This document shows positions 17,242 through 26,182 of a DNA stretch of 64,000 nucleotides, piece by piece. Origin of the DNA: Streptomyces griseoloalbus (GTDB taxonomy: Bacteria; Actinomycetota; Actinomycetes; Streptomycetales; Streptomycetaceae); contig BMUD01000007.1 of assembly GCA_014650015.1 (NCBI GenBank), forward strand, positions 124,001 to 188,000, read 5' to 3'. The notes under the pieces are model-generated. The model did not search any database and had not been told where the DNA came from. It saw only the letters and a program-made list of their open reading frames with translations. Each line of letters begins with the position of its first letter. The stretch's first letter is position 1. Position numbers and translations under genes: made by a program.

Positions 17242-17613
17242 TCACACGTGCCCCGGGCCTCCGCTGCCGAAGGCGCCGCTGGAGCCGGGCAGCCAGCGTT
17301 TGCGGTTCTGGTCCTTGCCCGTCCTGGTCGCGGCGTGATGGAGCTCGTAGGGCATGAGCCGGGAGCCGCTCTTCGACATGTCCGGCATCTCGTCCGGCTC
17401 CCGGATCTCCCGCATCTCGCGGACCGCGCCGCCGTCCGGCAGTCTCGGCTGCTCCTCGGACCTGGGGCGGGGTTCCTCCTGGTCCATGTACCGCATGCCG
17501 ACACGTACGGCCCAGATCAGCGCGCCGGCCACGACCAGCCCGCCGATGAAGGCCGCGGTCACGTTCCATATGTGCTGACTTGCCGCCAGCAGTACATACG
17601 TCGCCGTGTTCAT
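17242..17613 (-). CDS. DUF6479-type small membrane protein
   Basis: This encodes 123 residues: an N-terminal membrane segment (residues about 15-37, AAFIGGLVVAGALIWAVRVG) followed by a charged cytoplasmic tail. The tail has the conserved Streptomyces pattern of Pro/Arg/Glu-rich sequence, PRLPDGGAVREMREIREPDE, then DMSKSGSRLMPYELHH. This matches the DUF6479 family, whose function is unknown. The start at 17613 is set by the membrane segment; the frame extends upstream through a tandem repeat that I consider non-coding. Confidence 0.7.
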   Translation of the reverse strand: MNTATYVLLAASQHIWNVTAAFIGGLVVAGALIWAVRVGMRYMDQEEPRPRSEEQPRLPDGGAVREMREIREPDEMPDMSKSGSRLMPYELHHAATRTGKDQNRKRWLPGSSGAFGSGGPGHV

Positions 17614-18021
17614 GCTTCTGATTATGGCTGACAAAGGGGGATAAAGCGCCTGGAATGTCCCTCCTCGTTCGGCCCGTCCCGGCGGGCGCCCGGGCTTCCG
17701 GCATGGCAGATTGCGGCCAGAGGAAGGCCGGGACGGGCCGTCGCGTCCCCACGTGTGCAGCTCGGGGCCCGGCCCCGGCCTTCCCGCCTCCGCCCGCCTT
17801 CCCGCCTCCGCCCGCCTTCCCGTCTCCGCCCGCCTTCCCGTCTCCGCCCGTGACCGCCACGCCACCGGCATCGGCCTCGACCGGCGCGGGCAGCGCCACG
17901 GCGGAAACGGCGGATGGGCGCGGGGCCGGACGGCGCACGGGACCGGACGGCGCACGGGACCGAACGGCGCGCGCGCCCTGCGGGCGGGGGACACCTCGGG
18001 TACGGCTCGGGGCCGCGGTGG
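17614..18021. repeat. gene-free gap with tandem repeats
   Basis: Four 18-bp units (consensus GCCTTCCCGCCTCCGCCC) fill 17778-17849, the last two with one shared C-to-T change. A second set of about 17 bp (GGACGGCGCACGGGACC type) repeats two to three times at 17926-17975. Minus-strand frames read Gly/Lys- or Arg/Glu-rich repeats here, but with no start signal they look like translation of repeats rather than genes. This gap would hold the DUF6479 promoter. Confidence 0.6.
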
Positions 18022-19269
18022 TCAGCCGAGGTGTACCGGCAGTGCGGTGAGGCCCCGCAGCAGGGTGCTCGTCCGCCAGGTGAGGGACGCCGGGTCGGTG
18101 GCGAGGGTGAGGGTGGGGTGGCGCTCCAGGAGGAGGCGGAGGGCGACGGTGGCCTCCGCGCGGGCCAGCGGGGCGCCGAGGCAGTGGTGGGCGCCGTGTC
18201 CGAAGGCCAGATGGCCCTGGGGGCGGCGGGTGATGTCGAAGCGGTCCGGGTCCGGGAAGGCGAGCGGGTCACGGGAGGCCGCGGCCAGGGAGACGAGGAC
18301 CGCGTCACCGGCGTCCACCCGGGTGCCGGCCAACTCCAGCGGCTCGGCCGCGAAGCGGAACGCGCCCGCGTGGACGGGGGAGTTGAAGCGCAGGGACTCC
18401 TCGATCGCGCCGCCGGTCAGGGTGGGGTCGGCGCGCAGCAGGGCGAGCTGGTCCGGGTGGGTCAGCAGGCTGTGGGCGGTCGCGGAGATCAGGTCGACCG
18501 TCGTCTCGTGTCCTGCCACGAGGAGCAGGAAGGCCATGCCGAGGAGCTCCTCCGGGGTGAGGCCGTCCCCGGCGCCCGGGGGGCCGGCGGCCGTGGTCAG
18601 GTCCGCGAGCAGGGAGCCGTCCGGCGTGCGCGCCTTCTCGGCGATCAGTTCGGTGAGGTAGTCGGTCAACGCGGCGGCCGAAGCGGCGGCGGCCTCCGCG
18701 CCGGTGGGCATGACCAGCTCGTTCGACCAGGTGTGGAAGGCCGCGCGGTCCGCCTCGGGCACGCCGAGGAGATCGCAGATCACCGTGACCGGAAGCGGCA
18801 GCGCGTAACCGCTCACCAGGTCGGCGGTGCCCGGCCGGGGCAGCCGCGCCAGCAGCTCGCGTGCCACCCGCTCGATGCCCGGCCGCAGCCCGGCGATCCG
18901 GCCCGGTGTGAAGTGGCCCGCGACCAGTCGCCGCAGGCGGGTGTGGTGCGGCGGGTCGCTCTGCAGCATGTTGCGGCCGACGGCGTGGCCGCCGTCGGTC
19001 TCCCAGGTCGCGGAGTGCCGGATGTCGTTGCGCAGCCGGGGGTCGGTCAGCGCGGCCCGCACCGCCTCACGGGTGACTACCAGCCAGGCGTCCCCGCTCC
19101 CCGGGACGTGGACGCGGTGCACCGGCCCTCCGGCCCGCAGCGCCGCGTGCACGGAGTGCGGATCGGCCGCCAGGTCGTGGCCCTCGGGGGCCAGCTCCTC
19201 CAGGGTGGGCGCGCGCACGACACCGTCCTCTCCGGTCCCCGGAAAAGTGGGGAGGACTCCCCACTTCAT
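18022..19269 (-). CDS. cytochrome P450 monooxygenase
   Basis: This encodes 415 residues, the usual size for a bacterial class I P450. The I-helix oxygen site is LLLVAGHETTVD, the K-helix ExxR is EESLRF, and the heme loop is FGHGAHHCLGAPLAR with axial Cys363. Substrate is unknown; the overall pattern resembles the CYP105/CYP107 clans that hydroxylate natural products or xenobiotics. No ferredoxin gene lies adjacent. It is divergent from a TetR regulator across a 56-bp gap with two palindromes, one lying inside the first codons of this gene. That arrangement implies repression by the TetR protein and induction by a ligand. Confidence 0.92.
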   Translation of the reverse strand: MKWGVLPTFPGTGEDGVVRAPTLEELAPEGHDLAADPHSVHAALRAGGPVHRVHVPGSGDAWLVVTREAVRAALTDPRLRNDIRHSATWETDGGHAVGRNMLQSDPPHHTRLRRLVAGHFTPGRIAGLRPGIERVARELLARLPRPGTADLVSGYALPLPVTVICDLLGVPEADRAAFHTWSNELVMPTGAEAAAASAAALTDYLTELIAEKARTPDGSLLADLTTAAGPPGAGDGLTPEELLGMAFLLLVAGHETTVDLISATAHSLLTHPDQLALLRADPTLTGGAIEESLRFNSPVHAGAFRFAAEPLELAGTRVDAGDAVLVSLAAASRDPLAFPDPDRFDITRRPQGHLAFGHGAHHCLGAPLARAEATVALRLLLERHPTLTLATDPASLTWRTSTLLRGLTALPVHLG

Positions 19270-19305
19270 CGGCCGACGATAGCATCCCAGCGGGGAGCGC
19301 TCCCC
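19246..19305. promoter_or_regulatory. twin TetR operators between P450 and regulator genes
   Basis: AGTGGGGAGGACTCCCCACT (19246-19265) is a perfect 9-bp inverted repeat with a 2-bp centre that overlaps codons 2-8 of the P450 gene. GGGGAGCGCTCCCC (19292-19305) repeats its core between the genes. The shared core is GGGGAG-N2-CTCCCC. The centres are about 43 bp apart, roughly four helical turns. Confidence 0.75.
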
Positions 19306-19325
19306 AATTCGTACGGAGGAGGACG

Positions 19326-20057
19326 ATGACCGTCGGTGAAGAGCCCGCCGCCCCTGCCCCCGCGCCCCGGCAGCGGCGTGACGCCCGGCGCAACCGGGAC
19401 CGGCTGGTGGAGGCGGCCCACGCGGTCTTCACCGAGCAGGGCCTCGAAGCGCCCCTGGACGTGATCGCACGCCGGGCCGGTGTCGGCAACGCGACGCTCT
19501 ACCGGCACTTCCCCACCCGCGCCGCCCTCGTCGACGCGGTCTTCCACGACCAGCTGACGGGCACCATGACGGCCGGCGAGCGCGCCCGGACCGCCCCGGA
19601 CGCCTGGACGGGGCTGACCGACTACCTCCGCACCGTCTTCACCACCCTGGCCGCCGACCGCGGCACCAACGACCTCATGACCACCCGCCTGCCGGACGTC
19701 GAGGTCCTCCAGACCGTGCACGCCCACAACCGCAGGACGGTGGAGCTGCTGCTGGAGCGGGCCCGCGCGGAGGGCGCCGTGCGCCCGGACGTCACCACCG
19801 AGGACCTGCTGTTCGCCCTCGCCGCCCTCGGTCGTGCCGTCCCGCCCCTCACCACGGCCACCACCCCCGACGCCTGGCACCGGCCCCTCGCCCTCTTCCT
19901 CGACGGCCTTCGCGCCACCCCGGCCACTCCGCCGCGCCCCCTCCCCGGCAGTGCTCTCACCGAGGCCGAACTCGGGTCCGTACTCGGCGAGATGGGCCCG
20001 CATCGCGCACGGCCGGCCGAGGACGCGAGAGCGAAGGGCGGGGAGCGGTCGCCGTAG
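19326..20057 (+). CDS. TetR-family transcriptional repressor
   Basis: This encodes 243 residues. The TetR helix-turn-helix covers residues about 22-68 (DRLVEAAHAVFTEQGLEAPL, then IARRAGVGNATLYRHFPTRAALVDAVF). A C-terminal all-helical ligand domain follows and ends in a charged, disordered tail. GGAGGAGG lies before the ATG. It is divergent from the P450 gene and flanked by two GGGGAG-N2-CTCCCC palindromes, so it most likely represses itself and the P450. The inducing ligand is not predictable from sequence. Confidence 0.85.
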   Translation: MTVGEEPAAPAPAPRQRRDARRNRDRLVEAAHAVFTEQGLEAPLDVIARRAGVGNATLYRHFPTRAALVDAVFHDQLTGTMTAGERARTAPDAWTGLTDYLRTVFTTLAADRGTNDLMTTRLPDVEVLQTVHAHNRRTVELLLERARAEGAVRPDVTTEDLLFALAALGRAVPPLTTATTPDAWHRPLALFLDGLRATPATPPRPLPGSALTEAELGSVLGEMGPHRARPAEDARAKGGERSP

Positions 20058-20451
20058 GGGTGTCCCGGGTGCTCCCGCGACACGCCGTCCTTACGTCGTC
20101 CGTGGGGCGCGGGGGGTGGCATGCCGCGGGGTGCGGCGGACGACATGGCCCGCCGTGTGCGGCCGACGTCCGGGCAGGACATCTTCCTCGGCCACGGCAG
20201 TTTTTCCGTCGAGGCGGCCGGAGTTTTCTGCGGGGAGCCGGTCCTCGCGGCGGACCGTGCCCGTGGTCCGCGGGAAGGTGCGTGCCGGGTCGGGCCGAAC
20301 GGGCCGACGAGGAGCCGCGCCGACGGAGCGCCGGCCAGGTCCACGGGCGCCGATGAAAATCTGTCCTCGCCGGAACAGAAATTCCGCCCCCGTTGCGAAA
20401 ATCTCTTTCCTTAAACACGCCGTCGGTGTTTTGCCCAGTGATTTTCCTCGC
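20058..20451. other. gene-free gap upstream of the cold-shock gene
   Basis: Several short frames cross this gap, but none has a convincing start signal or a recognisable product. The last 60 bases turn A/T-rich, leading into the cold-shock promoter. Confidence 0.5.
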
Positions 20452-20479
20452 TTGCCGTGGAATCCATTCGTGCTAGGCT
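20452..20479 (+). promoter_or_regulatory. promoter of the cold-shock gene
   Basis: TTGCCG (20452-20457) and TAGGCT (20474-20479) are separated by 16 bp, a good vegetative-type match. Transcription would leave an untranslated leader of about 110 nt, as is common for csp genes, where the leader controls translation by temperature. Confidence 0.55.
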
Positions 20480-20595
20480 GACGTCAGTTGCAGTTGTGGT
20501 TGCCAGTTTGCTACCGGTTCTCCGGGCAGGTGATCATCGCGACGATGAAGGGATTCGTAAAGTGCGAGTCCCAGCACTGTCTCAGGAGATTTGAT

Positions 20596-20799
20596 ATGGC
20601 CACCGGTACCGTGAAGTGGTTCAACGCGGAAAAGGGCTTCGGCTTCATCGAGCAGGACGGCGGCGGCGCCGACGTGTTCGCTCACTACTCGAACATTGCC
20701 ACCTCGGGCTTCCGCGAGCTCCAGGAAGGCCAGAAGGTGACCTTCGACGTCACCCAGGGCCAGAAGGGCCCGCAGGCGGAGAACATCGTCCCCGCCTGA
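20596..20799 (+). CDS. cold-shock domain protein (CspA family)
   Basis: This encodes 67 residues, the full length of a single cold-shock domain that binds single-stranded RNA and DNA and melts mRNA structure. RNP1 is KGFGFIEQD and RNP2 DVFAHYSNI, both intact, with the starting WFNAEKG block. AGGAG lies 7 nt before the ATG. The gene is monocistronic, between its own promoter and a very strong terminator. Confidence 0.96.
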   Translation: MATGTVKWFNAEKGFGFIEQDGGGADVFAHYSNIATSGFRELQEGQKVTFDVTQGQKGPQAENIVPA

Positions 20800-20816
20800 C
20801 CTGTACGCAGGGTTTG

Positions 20817-20860
20817 AGAGCAGGGGCCCGCACTTCGGTGCGGGCCCCTGCTCTTTGTTT
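20817..20860 (+). terminator. intrinsic terminator of the cold-shock gene
   Basis: A perfect 17-bp stem (20817-20833 with 20838-20854) is capped by a stable TTCG tetraloop and followed by TTGTTTT. Confidence 0.95.
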
Positions 20861-20986
20861 TCCGGTACTTATCGGCTTGCTTTTCGCCTCGGATCAACGC
20901 GACCGCGACCCTTCCGCCCGCAGCGCGTCCACCGCGATCCGCGCCACCGTGCCGATCACCGCTTCGGCCGCCGGAAGGGTAGGCCG

Positions 20987-21024
20987 CCCTGCGGGCGACG
21001 ACGCGAATGGTCAGACAGGCCCTG
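20987..21024. repeat. end fragment of a dispersed palindromic repeat
   Basis: CCTGCGGGCGACGACGCGAA followed by TGGTCAGACAGGCCCT matches the right half of the element at 33278-33336, including the GGCCTGTCTGAC-type terminal motif in reverse. It lies in the gap before the beta-lactamase start. Confidence 0.55.
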
Positions 21025-21084
21025 GTACGACGGCTCGGTGCCGGTCCCGCGAGTCCTGACCGAACAGTCCCCAAGGGAGCCCCC

Positions 21085-22023
21085 GTGCCCGCACACCCCG
21101 CACGCCGCGCACTGCTGCTCGCCGCGGCCCTCGCCCCCGTCGCCGGCTGCGCCACCGACACCCCGGCGCGCGAACGCGGCCCGGCCCCGACGGCACCGCC
21201 GCCCTCGCCCCCGGCTTCGCCGAGCCGCCGCGCCCCCGCCCCGGTGGACCCCCGCGACCTCGCCGACCTCGAACGCGAGTACGGCGCTCGCCTCGGGGTG
21301 TACGCCCTCGCGACCGGGACCGGCGCCACCGTCATCCACCGCGCCGACGAGCGCTTCGCGTTCTGCTCCACGTTCAAGACGCTCGCCGCGGCCGCCGTCC
21401 TGGACCGCGACCCGCTCGCCCGCCTCGACGAGCGCGTCACCTACACCCGGGCCGACCTCGCCGCCTACTCACCGGTGGCCGAGAAGCACGTCGACACGGG
21501 CATGACGGTCCGTGAACTCTGCGACGCCGCCGTCCGGCACAGCGACAACACGGCCGCCAACCTGCTGCTGCGCCGCCTCGGCGGCCCGCGCGCGCTCACC
21601 ACCCGCCTGCGCGCACTCGGCGACCGCGTGAGCCGTCTGGACCACTACGAACCCGAGCTGAACCGGAACCCGCCGGGAGACCCGCGCGACACCACGACCC
21701 CCCGGGCCCTCGCCGCCGACTACCGCGCGCTCGTCCTCGGCGACGCCCTTCCCGCCGACCGGCGGGACCTGCTGACGGACTGGCTGGTCCGCAGCGCGAC
21801 CGGCGGCCGGCGCATCCGGGCCGGTGTCCCCCGGGACTGGAAGGTGGGCGACAAGACCGGCACCGGCGACTGGGGCCGGGCCAACGACGTCGCCGTGCTG
21901 TGGCCCGACCGGGGCGCCCCGCTGGTGATGGCGGTCATGAGCGACCGCCCCGGCCGCGGGGCCGAGCCCAGCGATCCCCTGATCGCCGAGGCCGCCCGCC
22001 GTACGCTCGCCGCCCTCGGCTGA
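21085..22023 (+). CDS. class A beta-lactamase, lipoprotein form
   Basis: This encodes 312 residues. The lipobox LAPVAGC (Cys22) is followed by a Pro/Ala/Ser-rich linker to about residue 60 and the serine beta-lactamase fold. All class A motifs are present: Ser-x-x-Lys as CSTFK with Ser95, SDN in [10 protein letters not shown], the Glu166 region as YEPELN, and KTG in DKTGTGDWG. It would hydrolyse beta-lactams at the outer face of the membrane; such genes are common chromosomal traits in Streptomyces. The GTG at 21085 is chosen for AAGGGAGC upstream and the signal peptide; an upstream ATG at 21007 lies across a repeat. Confidence 0.92.
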   Translation: MPAHPARRALLLAAALAPVAGCATDTPARERGPAPTAPPPSPPASPSRRAPAPVDPRDLADLEREYGARLGVYALATGTGATVIHRADERFAFCSTFKTLAAAAVLDRDPLARLDERVTYTRADLAAYSPVAEKHVDTGMTVRELCDAAVRHSDNTAANLLLRRLGGPRALTTRLRALGDRVSRLDHYEPELNRNPPGDPRDTTTPRALAADYRALVLGDALPADRRDLLTDWLVRSATGGRRIRAGVPRDWKVGDKTGTGDWGRANDVAVLWPDRGAPLVMAVMSDRPGRGAEPSDPLIAEAARRTLAALG

Positions 22024-22065
22024 GGAGCGGCTCACGAGGGGCGTGCGTGCCGGTGGGGAGCTCCG

Positions 22066-22935
22066 TCACCTGCCGCCGAGGCAGATCACCAGCAGGCAGA
22101 GCTGCTGCGACGGGGCGTCCGGGGAGGACGTCGGCGGGGTGGAGGGGGCGGGCTGGGTACCGCCCTGGTCCGCGCCGCTGTCCGTGCCGCTGTCCGTGCC
22201 GGTCCCGTCGTTGTCGTCGGCGGCCGGGGGCGCCGGCCGGGTGACCGTGCCCGACCCGTCGGTGCCGGAACCGGTTGCCGAGCCGGTGTCCGTGCCCGCC
22301 GTGGGGTCGGAGCGCGTGCCGGAGCCGGTGTCCGGGGCCGCCGTCCGGGGCGGGGACGCCACCGCCGGCTGCGAGGCGACGGCGCCGTCGGTGCGGGTGC
22401 GGGACGGGGCGTTGGGTGCCGGAGCGTCCTCGGCCGGGCGGTGACGCCCGTCGTCGTCGGCCGAGGGCGACTGCGACGTGGGGTCCGCGGCAGGCGTCGC
22501 GGTATCCGGGTCGCCGTACCCGTCCGCGGGTCCCTTCGCGCCGCCCATGCCCTTGAGGTCCGGTGCCGCGGTGGCCTGGGTGCGGTCTCCGGTGCCCCGG
22601 TCCGTCGAGACGAGGGTCAGACCGCCGCCGACGAGGGCCACGGCCGTCGCGACCAGGGCACGCCGCTGGGTCTTCTTCCAGCGCACCCGCTGCCGCCGCC
22701 GCGCCGCCCGGCCCGTGCCCGAGGGCGCGGACATCGCGTGCGCCACCTCGTCGGACGGAACCGTGTCCGTACCGGCCGCCGCCATCGCCGTACCGTCACC
22801 GGGACGGACATCGGCGGCACCGGACGCGGTGTGACCGCCGGTGAAGACGGGCGCGATGTCGGGAGCGTAGGCACCGCACCCGGGGCAGACGAGGGCACCG
22901 TTCAGATGCCGGCGACACGTGGAGCAGTAGTCCAT
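22066..22935 (-). CDS. SCO2400-family zinc-ribbon membrane protein
   Basis: This encodes 289 residues. The N-terminus MDYCSTCRRHLNGALVCPGC is a two-CxxC zinc ribbon typical of the Streptomyces SCO2400 family. A basic stretch (RRRQRVRWKKTQRR) and one membrane segment (about residues 92-108) follow. The rest is a long Asp/Thr/Ser/Pro/Gly-rich disordered region with repeats such as GTDSGTDSG, closing with CLLVICLGGR. The zinc ribbon is cytoplasmic and the low-complexity region probably external. Function is unknown. Frame bias and the two conserved ends support a real gene despite low complexity. Confidence 0.75.
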   Translation of the reverse strand: MDYCSTCRRHLNGALVCPGCGAYAPDIAPVFTGGHTASGAADVRPGDGTAMAAAGTDTVPSDEVAHAMSAPSGTGRAARRRQRVRWKKTQRRALVATAVALVGGGLTLVSTDRGTGDRTQATAAPDLKGMGGAKGPADGYGDPDTATPAADPTSQSPSADDDGRHRPAEDAPAPNAPSRTRTDGAVASQPAVASPPRTAAPDTGSGTRSDPTAGTDTGSATGSGTDGSGTVTRPAPPAADDNDGTGTDSGTDSGADQGGTQPAPSTPPTSSPDAPSQQLCLLVICLGGR

Positions 22936-23240
22936 CCGCTGTCTTCCTGAGTTGACGTACCGACGCCCGCCGGGGCAACTGGTCCGGTACAGGGCACAGC
23001 AACGCTAACGAGGCCCACGACCCACTGTGTGCAGCCCGTGTGCCGCTCCTGCGCACATTTTCCGACCGCCACGCGTGGAGCTCGTGATCACGACGGCCGC
23101 ACCACCGCACAATGGACACACTGCTCACGACAACGTTCGGGCCCGAGACGGAAGTTGGCCTTGACGCCGCACGAAGTGCCGCGTCGGCCGTCCGGTCACT
23201 TGGCCGCCCACGCTGCACGATCCCCCGGAAGGCACCTCAC
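22936..23240. other. divergent promoter region
   Basis: This gap separates the SCO2400-type gene from the sugar-binding gene. A frame open through the second half continues into the binding protein but lacks a signal peptide, so it is treated as leader. No repeat or clear operator was seen. Confidence 0.4.
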
Positions 23241-24380
23241 GTGATCTCCCGTACCACCCCCCACCCCCACCCCGTACGTCGCGCCGCCCTGCTCCTGACC
23301 GCCACCCTGTCGGCCCTCTCGCTCACCGCGTGCGGCGTCATCGGCGGGGACGGCGACGGCGGTGACGCGACGTCGAGCCGCAGGAGTTACGACATCACCG
23401 TGGGCCTGCTGCTGCCCGACAAGGACACGGCGCGCTTCGAGAAGTTCGACTATCCCCTCATCAAGGAGCGGATCTCCTCCCTCACCAACAAACAGGGCAA
23501 GGTCGTCTACGCCAACGCCGAGGGCAGCCAGGCCAAGCAGTCCGAGCAGTTCGGCAAGCTGGTCGCCGACGGCGTCGACGTGATCCTGGTCAACGCGGTG
23601 GACGCCAAGGCCATCGCACCGGACGTGGAGAAGGCGAAGGACGCGGACATACCCGTCATCGCCTACGACCGTCTCGCCGAGGGCCCGATCGACGCGTACG
23701 TCTCGCACGACAACGAACACGTCGGTCAGGTGCAGGGCCGCGCCCTGGTGAACGCGCTCGGCGGGGACGCCGAGACCAGCAAGGTCGTCATGATGAACGG
23801 CGAGCCCGCCGACCCGAACACGGCACTGTTCAAGAAGGGCGCGCTGAGCGAACTGAACGGCCAGGTGGACATCGCCAAGTCGTACGACACCAAGAAGTGG
23901 CTGCCCGAGGTCGCCGCGGAGAACATGCGCACGGCGATCAAGGAGGTCGGCCTTGGCAACGTCGCCGCCGTCTACTCGGCGAACGACGGCATGGCGGGCG
24001 CCGTCATCGAGGCGCTGGAGGACGCGGGTGTCACCGACCTTCCGCCGGTGACCGGGCAGGACGCGGAGCTGACGGCGGTGCAGCGGATCATCGCGGGCAA
24101 GCAGTACATGTCGGTGTACAAGTCCTTCCTGCTGGAGGCGACCGGCGCCGCGGACATGGCGGTGGCCAAGGTGCAGGACCGCTCGATCCAGTTCGACGCG
24201 CTGGCCCGGGAGCGGGTGGACAGCCCCACGCAGAAGGACATCCCGACGATGCTGGTCCCCGTGGTCGCGGTCACGAAGGAGAACATCGAGGACACGGTGG
24301 TCCAGGACGGCGTCTACACCGTCGAGGAGATCTGCACCCAGGCCTACGCGACGGACTGCGCGCGGATCGGCCTGACGTAG
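23241..24380 (+). CDS. orphan XylF/RbsB-type sugar-binding lipoprotein
   Basis: This encodes 379 residues. The signal ends SALSLTACG (lipobox), and the mature protein is a type 1 periplasmic-binding fold. Motifs are ITVGLLLPDKDTARFEKFDY, QFGKLVADGVDVILVNAVD, IPVIAYDRLAEGP with SHDNEHVGQVQG, and VAAVYSANDGMAGAVIEAL. This is closest in pattern to xylose-binding XylF proteins of ABC importers. GTG start with GGAAGG upstream. No ATPase or permease gene is adjacent, so it either shares a distant transporter or acts in sensing. It converges on a pectate lyase gene, suggesting plant-cell-wall sugars as the context. Confidence 0.85.
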   Translation: MISRTTPHPHPVRRAALLLTATLSALSLTACGVIGGDGDGGDATSSRRSYDITVGLLLPDKDTARFEKFDYPLIKERISSLTNKQGKVVYANAEGSQAKQSEQFGKLVADGVDVILVNAVDAKAIAPDVEKAKDADIPVIAYDRLAEGPIDAYVSHDNEHVGQVQGRALVNALGGDAETSKVVMMNGEPADPNTALFKKGALSELNGQVDIAKSYDTKKWLPEVAAENMRTAIKEVGLGNVAAVYSANDGMAGAVIEALEDAGVTDLPPVTGQDAELTAVQRIIAGKQYMSVYKSFLLEATGAADMAVAKVQDRSIQFDALARERVDSPTQKDIPTMLVPVVAVTKENIEDTVVQDGVYTVEEICTQAYATDCARIGLT

Positions 24381-24399
24381 CGACACGGCACGTGGCGAG

Positions 24400-24434
24400 G
24401 GCCGGCCCACCCGGGGAAACCGGGTGGGCCGGCC
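24400..24434. terminator. bidirectional terminator
   Basis: A perfect 15-bp stem (GGCCGGCCCACCCGG and its complement) with a GGAAA loop lies between the convergent sugar-binding and pectate lyase genes. Confidence 0.85.
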
Positions 24435-24464
24435 GGCCGTGCAGCGGCTCACGGCCTGGTGGTG

Positions 24465-26045
24465 TTACGGCGTCACCGCGTTGCCGCCGAAGGTGACGAC
24501 CAGGCGGCCGTCCGAGGCGAAGGACCAGTCCAGGGCGCCGGAGTAGGAGGCGCACCGGGAGCCGTTGGAGCCGGTCCAGAACTGGTTGGAGCTGTCGGCG
24601 TTGCCCACGGTCTTGTCGTTCGACCCGTCGTCGGCGCGGCACGAGGTGTTGTTCCGGAACACCGAGGTCCCGGCGTCGAAGGAGAAGTTGCGCTCGGCGT
24701 TGTCGATGCTGACGTTGTCCGAGACGGTCATGGTGCCCGGGTTCCGGTTGTAGGTGAACCCGTGCTTGCCGTTGTCGTAGGCGATGCTGCGCCGGATGAC
24801 GTGGTCGACCTTGATGTCCTCGCCGCCGAGCTTGTAGCCGTTGCGGTCACCGTTGCCGGCCTGGCCGCCGTTGCTGAGGGTGCCGTTCTCGTAGGCGAGG
24901 GAGTCCTCGATGGTCACCGCGCCGATCGCGCCCGTGTCCGACTTGGTGTAGAGGTCCCAGCCGTCGTCGATGTTGTTGTGGGCGACGGCGTGGCGGAAGA
25001 CGTTGCCGGGGCCGGAGGTGAGCTTGGCGGCGAAGCCGTCGGCGTCCTCACCGTCGGAGTCGGCGTTGTCGTGCGACTCCGCGCTCAGGATCAGGTTGTT
25101 GGACGGCCACTGGTCGCGGGGCGTGTCGGAGGTCATCCGCGAGAGCTGCAGCCCGGTGTCGCGGTTGTGGCGGGTGACCGTGCGCTCGAAGACGTTGTTG
25201 CTGCCGCCGACGAAGATGCCGTTGTCCCCGGCGCGTTCGACGACGATCCCCTTGACGTGCCAGTACGACCCGTTCACGGCGAGTCCGCGGTTCGCCGAAT
25301 TCTCGCTCTGTGCCGAGAAGTTCAGTACGGGCGTCTCGCCCGGGTAGGCGGTGAGCTCCGTACGGTCGCCCGAGGTGCCGTTGTTGCCCGCGGGGATGGT
25401 GACCGTCTGGGCGTGGTGGTACGTGCCGCCGCGCAGGTAGATCGTGCCGCCGGGGGTGATGCGGTCGATCGCGGAGGTGAGCGTCGTCGGGTCGGACTGC
25501 GTGCCGGACGCGCCGTCGCTGCCGCCCGGTGCCACGTAGAGCGTGGAGGCGGTGGGCGGCGGGGTGGTGGTGTCGCCGCTCGTCTCCACGTCGACGTAGT
25601 CGATGTTGGGCAGTCCGGCGGAGGACGTCGGGTTGAGCCGGACGGTGTTGTTGCCCGAGCGCACCGGCACGGTGAACGTCCTGGTCGTCCAGGTGTCCCA
25701 GGCGCCGGTGGACTCGAAGGAGGCGGACGCGGTGGTGCTGCCGTTCACCACGAGGTTCGCGGCCCGCGCGGCGCCGCTGCCGTTGGCGAAGCGCACCTGG
25801 ACCGTCGCGGTGCCGGCGGCGGAGGCGGTCACGGTGAACTGGGCGTAGCCGCCGGTCCCGTTGGTGCCGTTGCAGAAGCCGCTGCCGGAGAACCCGGACC
25901 ACTCGGATTCGATGGCTCCGGAACAGACCGCCGAGGGTCCCTCGGCCTCGTACCGCACGGACGCGGCCTGCGCGGTGGTGCCGGACATCGCGACGAGCGC
26001 ACCGGCCAGCAGGCCGGCACAGGCGAGGGCGGGTCTCAAGTGCAT
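24465..26045 (-). CDS. secreted PL9-type pectate lyase with CBM35-like module
   Basis: This encodes 526 residues. A Sec signal peptide (cleavage after about residue 27, TAQA/A) leads into a CBM35-like carbohydrate-binding domain (about 30-155; VRYEAEG, GGYAQFTV, GLPNIDYVDVE), a Thr/Pro linker, and a right-handed beta-helix (about 170-526). The helix has the PL9 hallmarks DGWDLYTKSDTGAIG and GDRNGYKLGGE, where Asp and Lys residues bind calcium and abstract the proton. It would cleave polygalacturonan outside the cell. A LacI-type operator lies about 100 bp upstream, consistent with sugar induction. Confidence 0.88.
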   Translation of the reverse strand: MHLRPALACAGLLAGALVAMSGTTAQAASVRYEAEGPSAVCSGAIESEWSGFSGSGFCNGTNGTGGYAQFTVTASAAGTATVQVRFANGSGAARAANLVVNGSTTASASFESTGAWDTWTTRTFTVPVRSGNNTVRLNPTSSAGLPNIDYVDVETSGDTTTPPPTASTLYVAPGGSDGASGTQSDPTTLTSAIDRITPGGTIYLRGGTYHHAQTVTIPAGNNGTSGDRTELTAYPGETPVLNFSAQSENSANRGLAVNGSYWHVKGIVVERAGDNGIFVGGSNNVFERTVTRHNRDTGLQLSRMTSDTPRDQWPSNNLILSAESHDNADSDGEDADGFAAKLTSGPGNVFRHAVAHNNIDDGWDLYTKSDTGAIGAVTIEDSLAYENGTLSNGGQAGNGDRNGYKLGGEDIKVDHVIRRSIAYDNGKHGFTYNRNPGTMTVSDNVSIDNAERNFSFDAGTSVFRNNTSCRADDGSNDKTVGNADSSNQFWTGSNGSRCASYSGALDWSFASDGRLVVTFGGNAVTP

Positions 26046-26143
26046 CGTTCGTCTCCAGGTTCGGTCGGCTGGTCGGACGAGGTCATCGGTGCGTTCGAGT
26101 GCGTGAACAGGCGGTACGGTCGGTCATCCCGGAATGACGGGGG

Positions 26144-26155
26144 GAAAGCGCTTTC
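26144..26155. promoter_or_regulatory. LacI-family operator upstream of the pectate lyase
   Basis: GAAAGCGCTTTC is a perfect 12-bp palindrome with the central CG typical of LacI/PurR-family sites. It is flanked by GG and TC. Confidence 0.7.
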
Positions 26156-26182
26156 TCGGACCGTAGGGGCGTTGCCGTGGAC

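Noticed and set aside
17778-17849. Coding repeat of an N-terminal extension of the DUF6479 gene
   Set aside because: No start signal upstream, and the family begins with the membrane segment at 17613.
20060-20414. 98- and 97-residue plus-strand ORFs upstream of the cold-shock gene
   Set aside because: No ribosome site, no motif and low-complexity composition.
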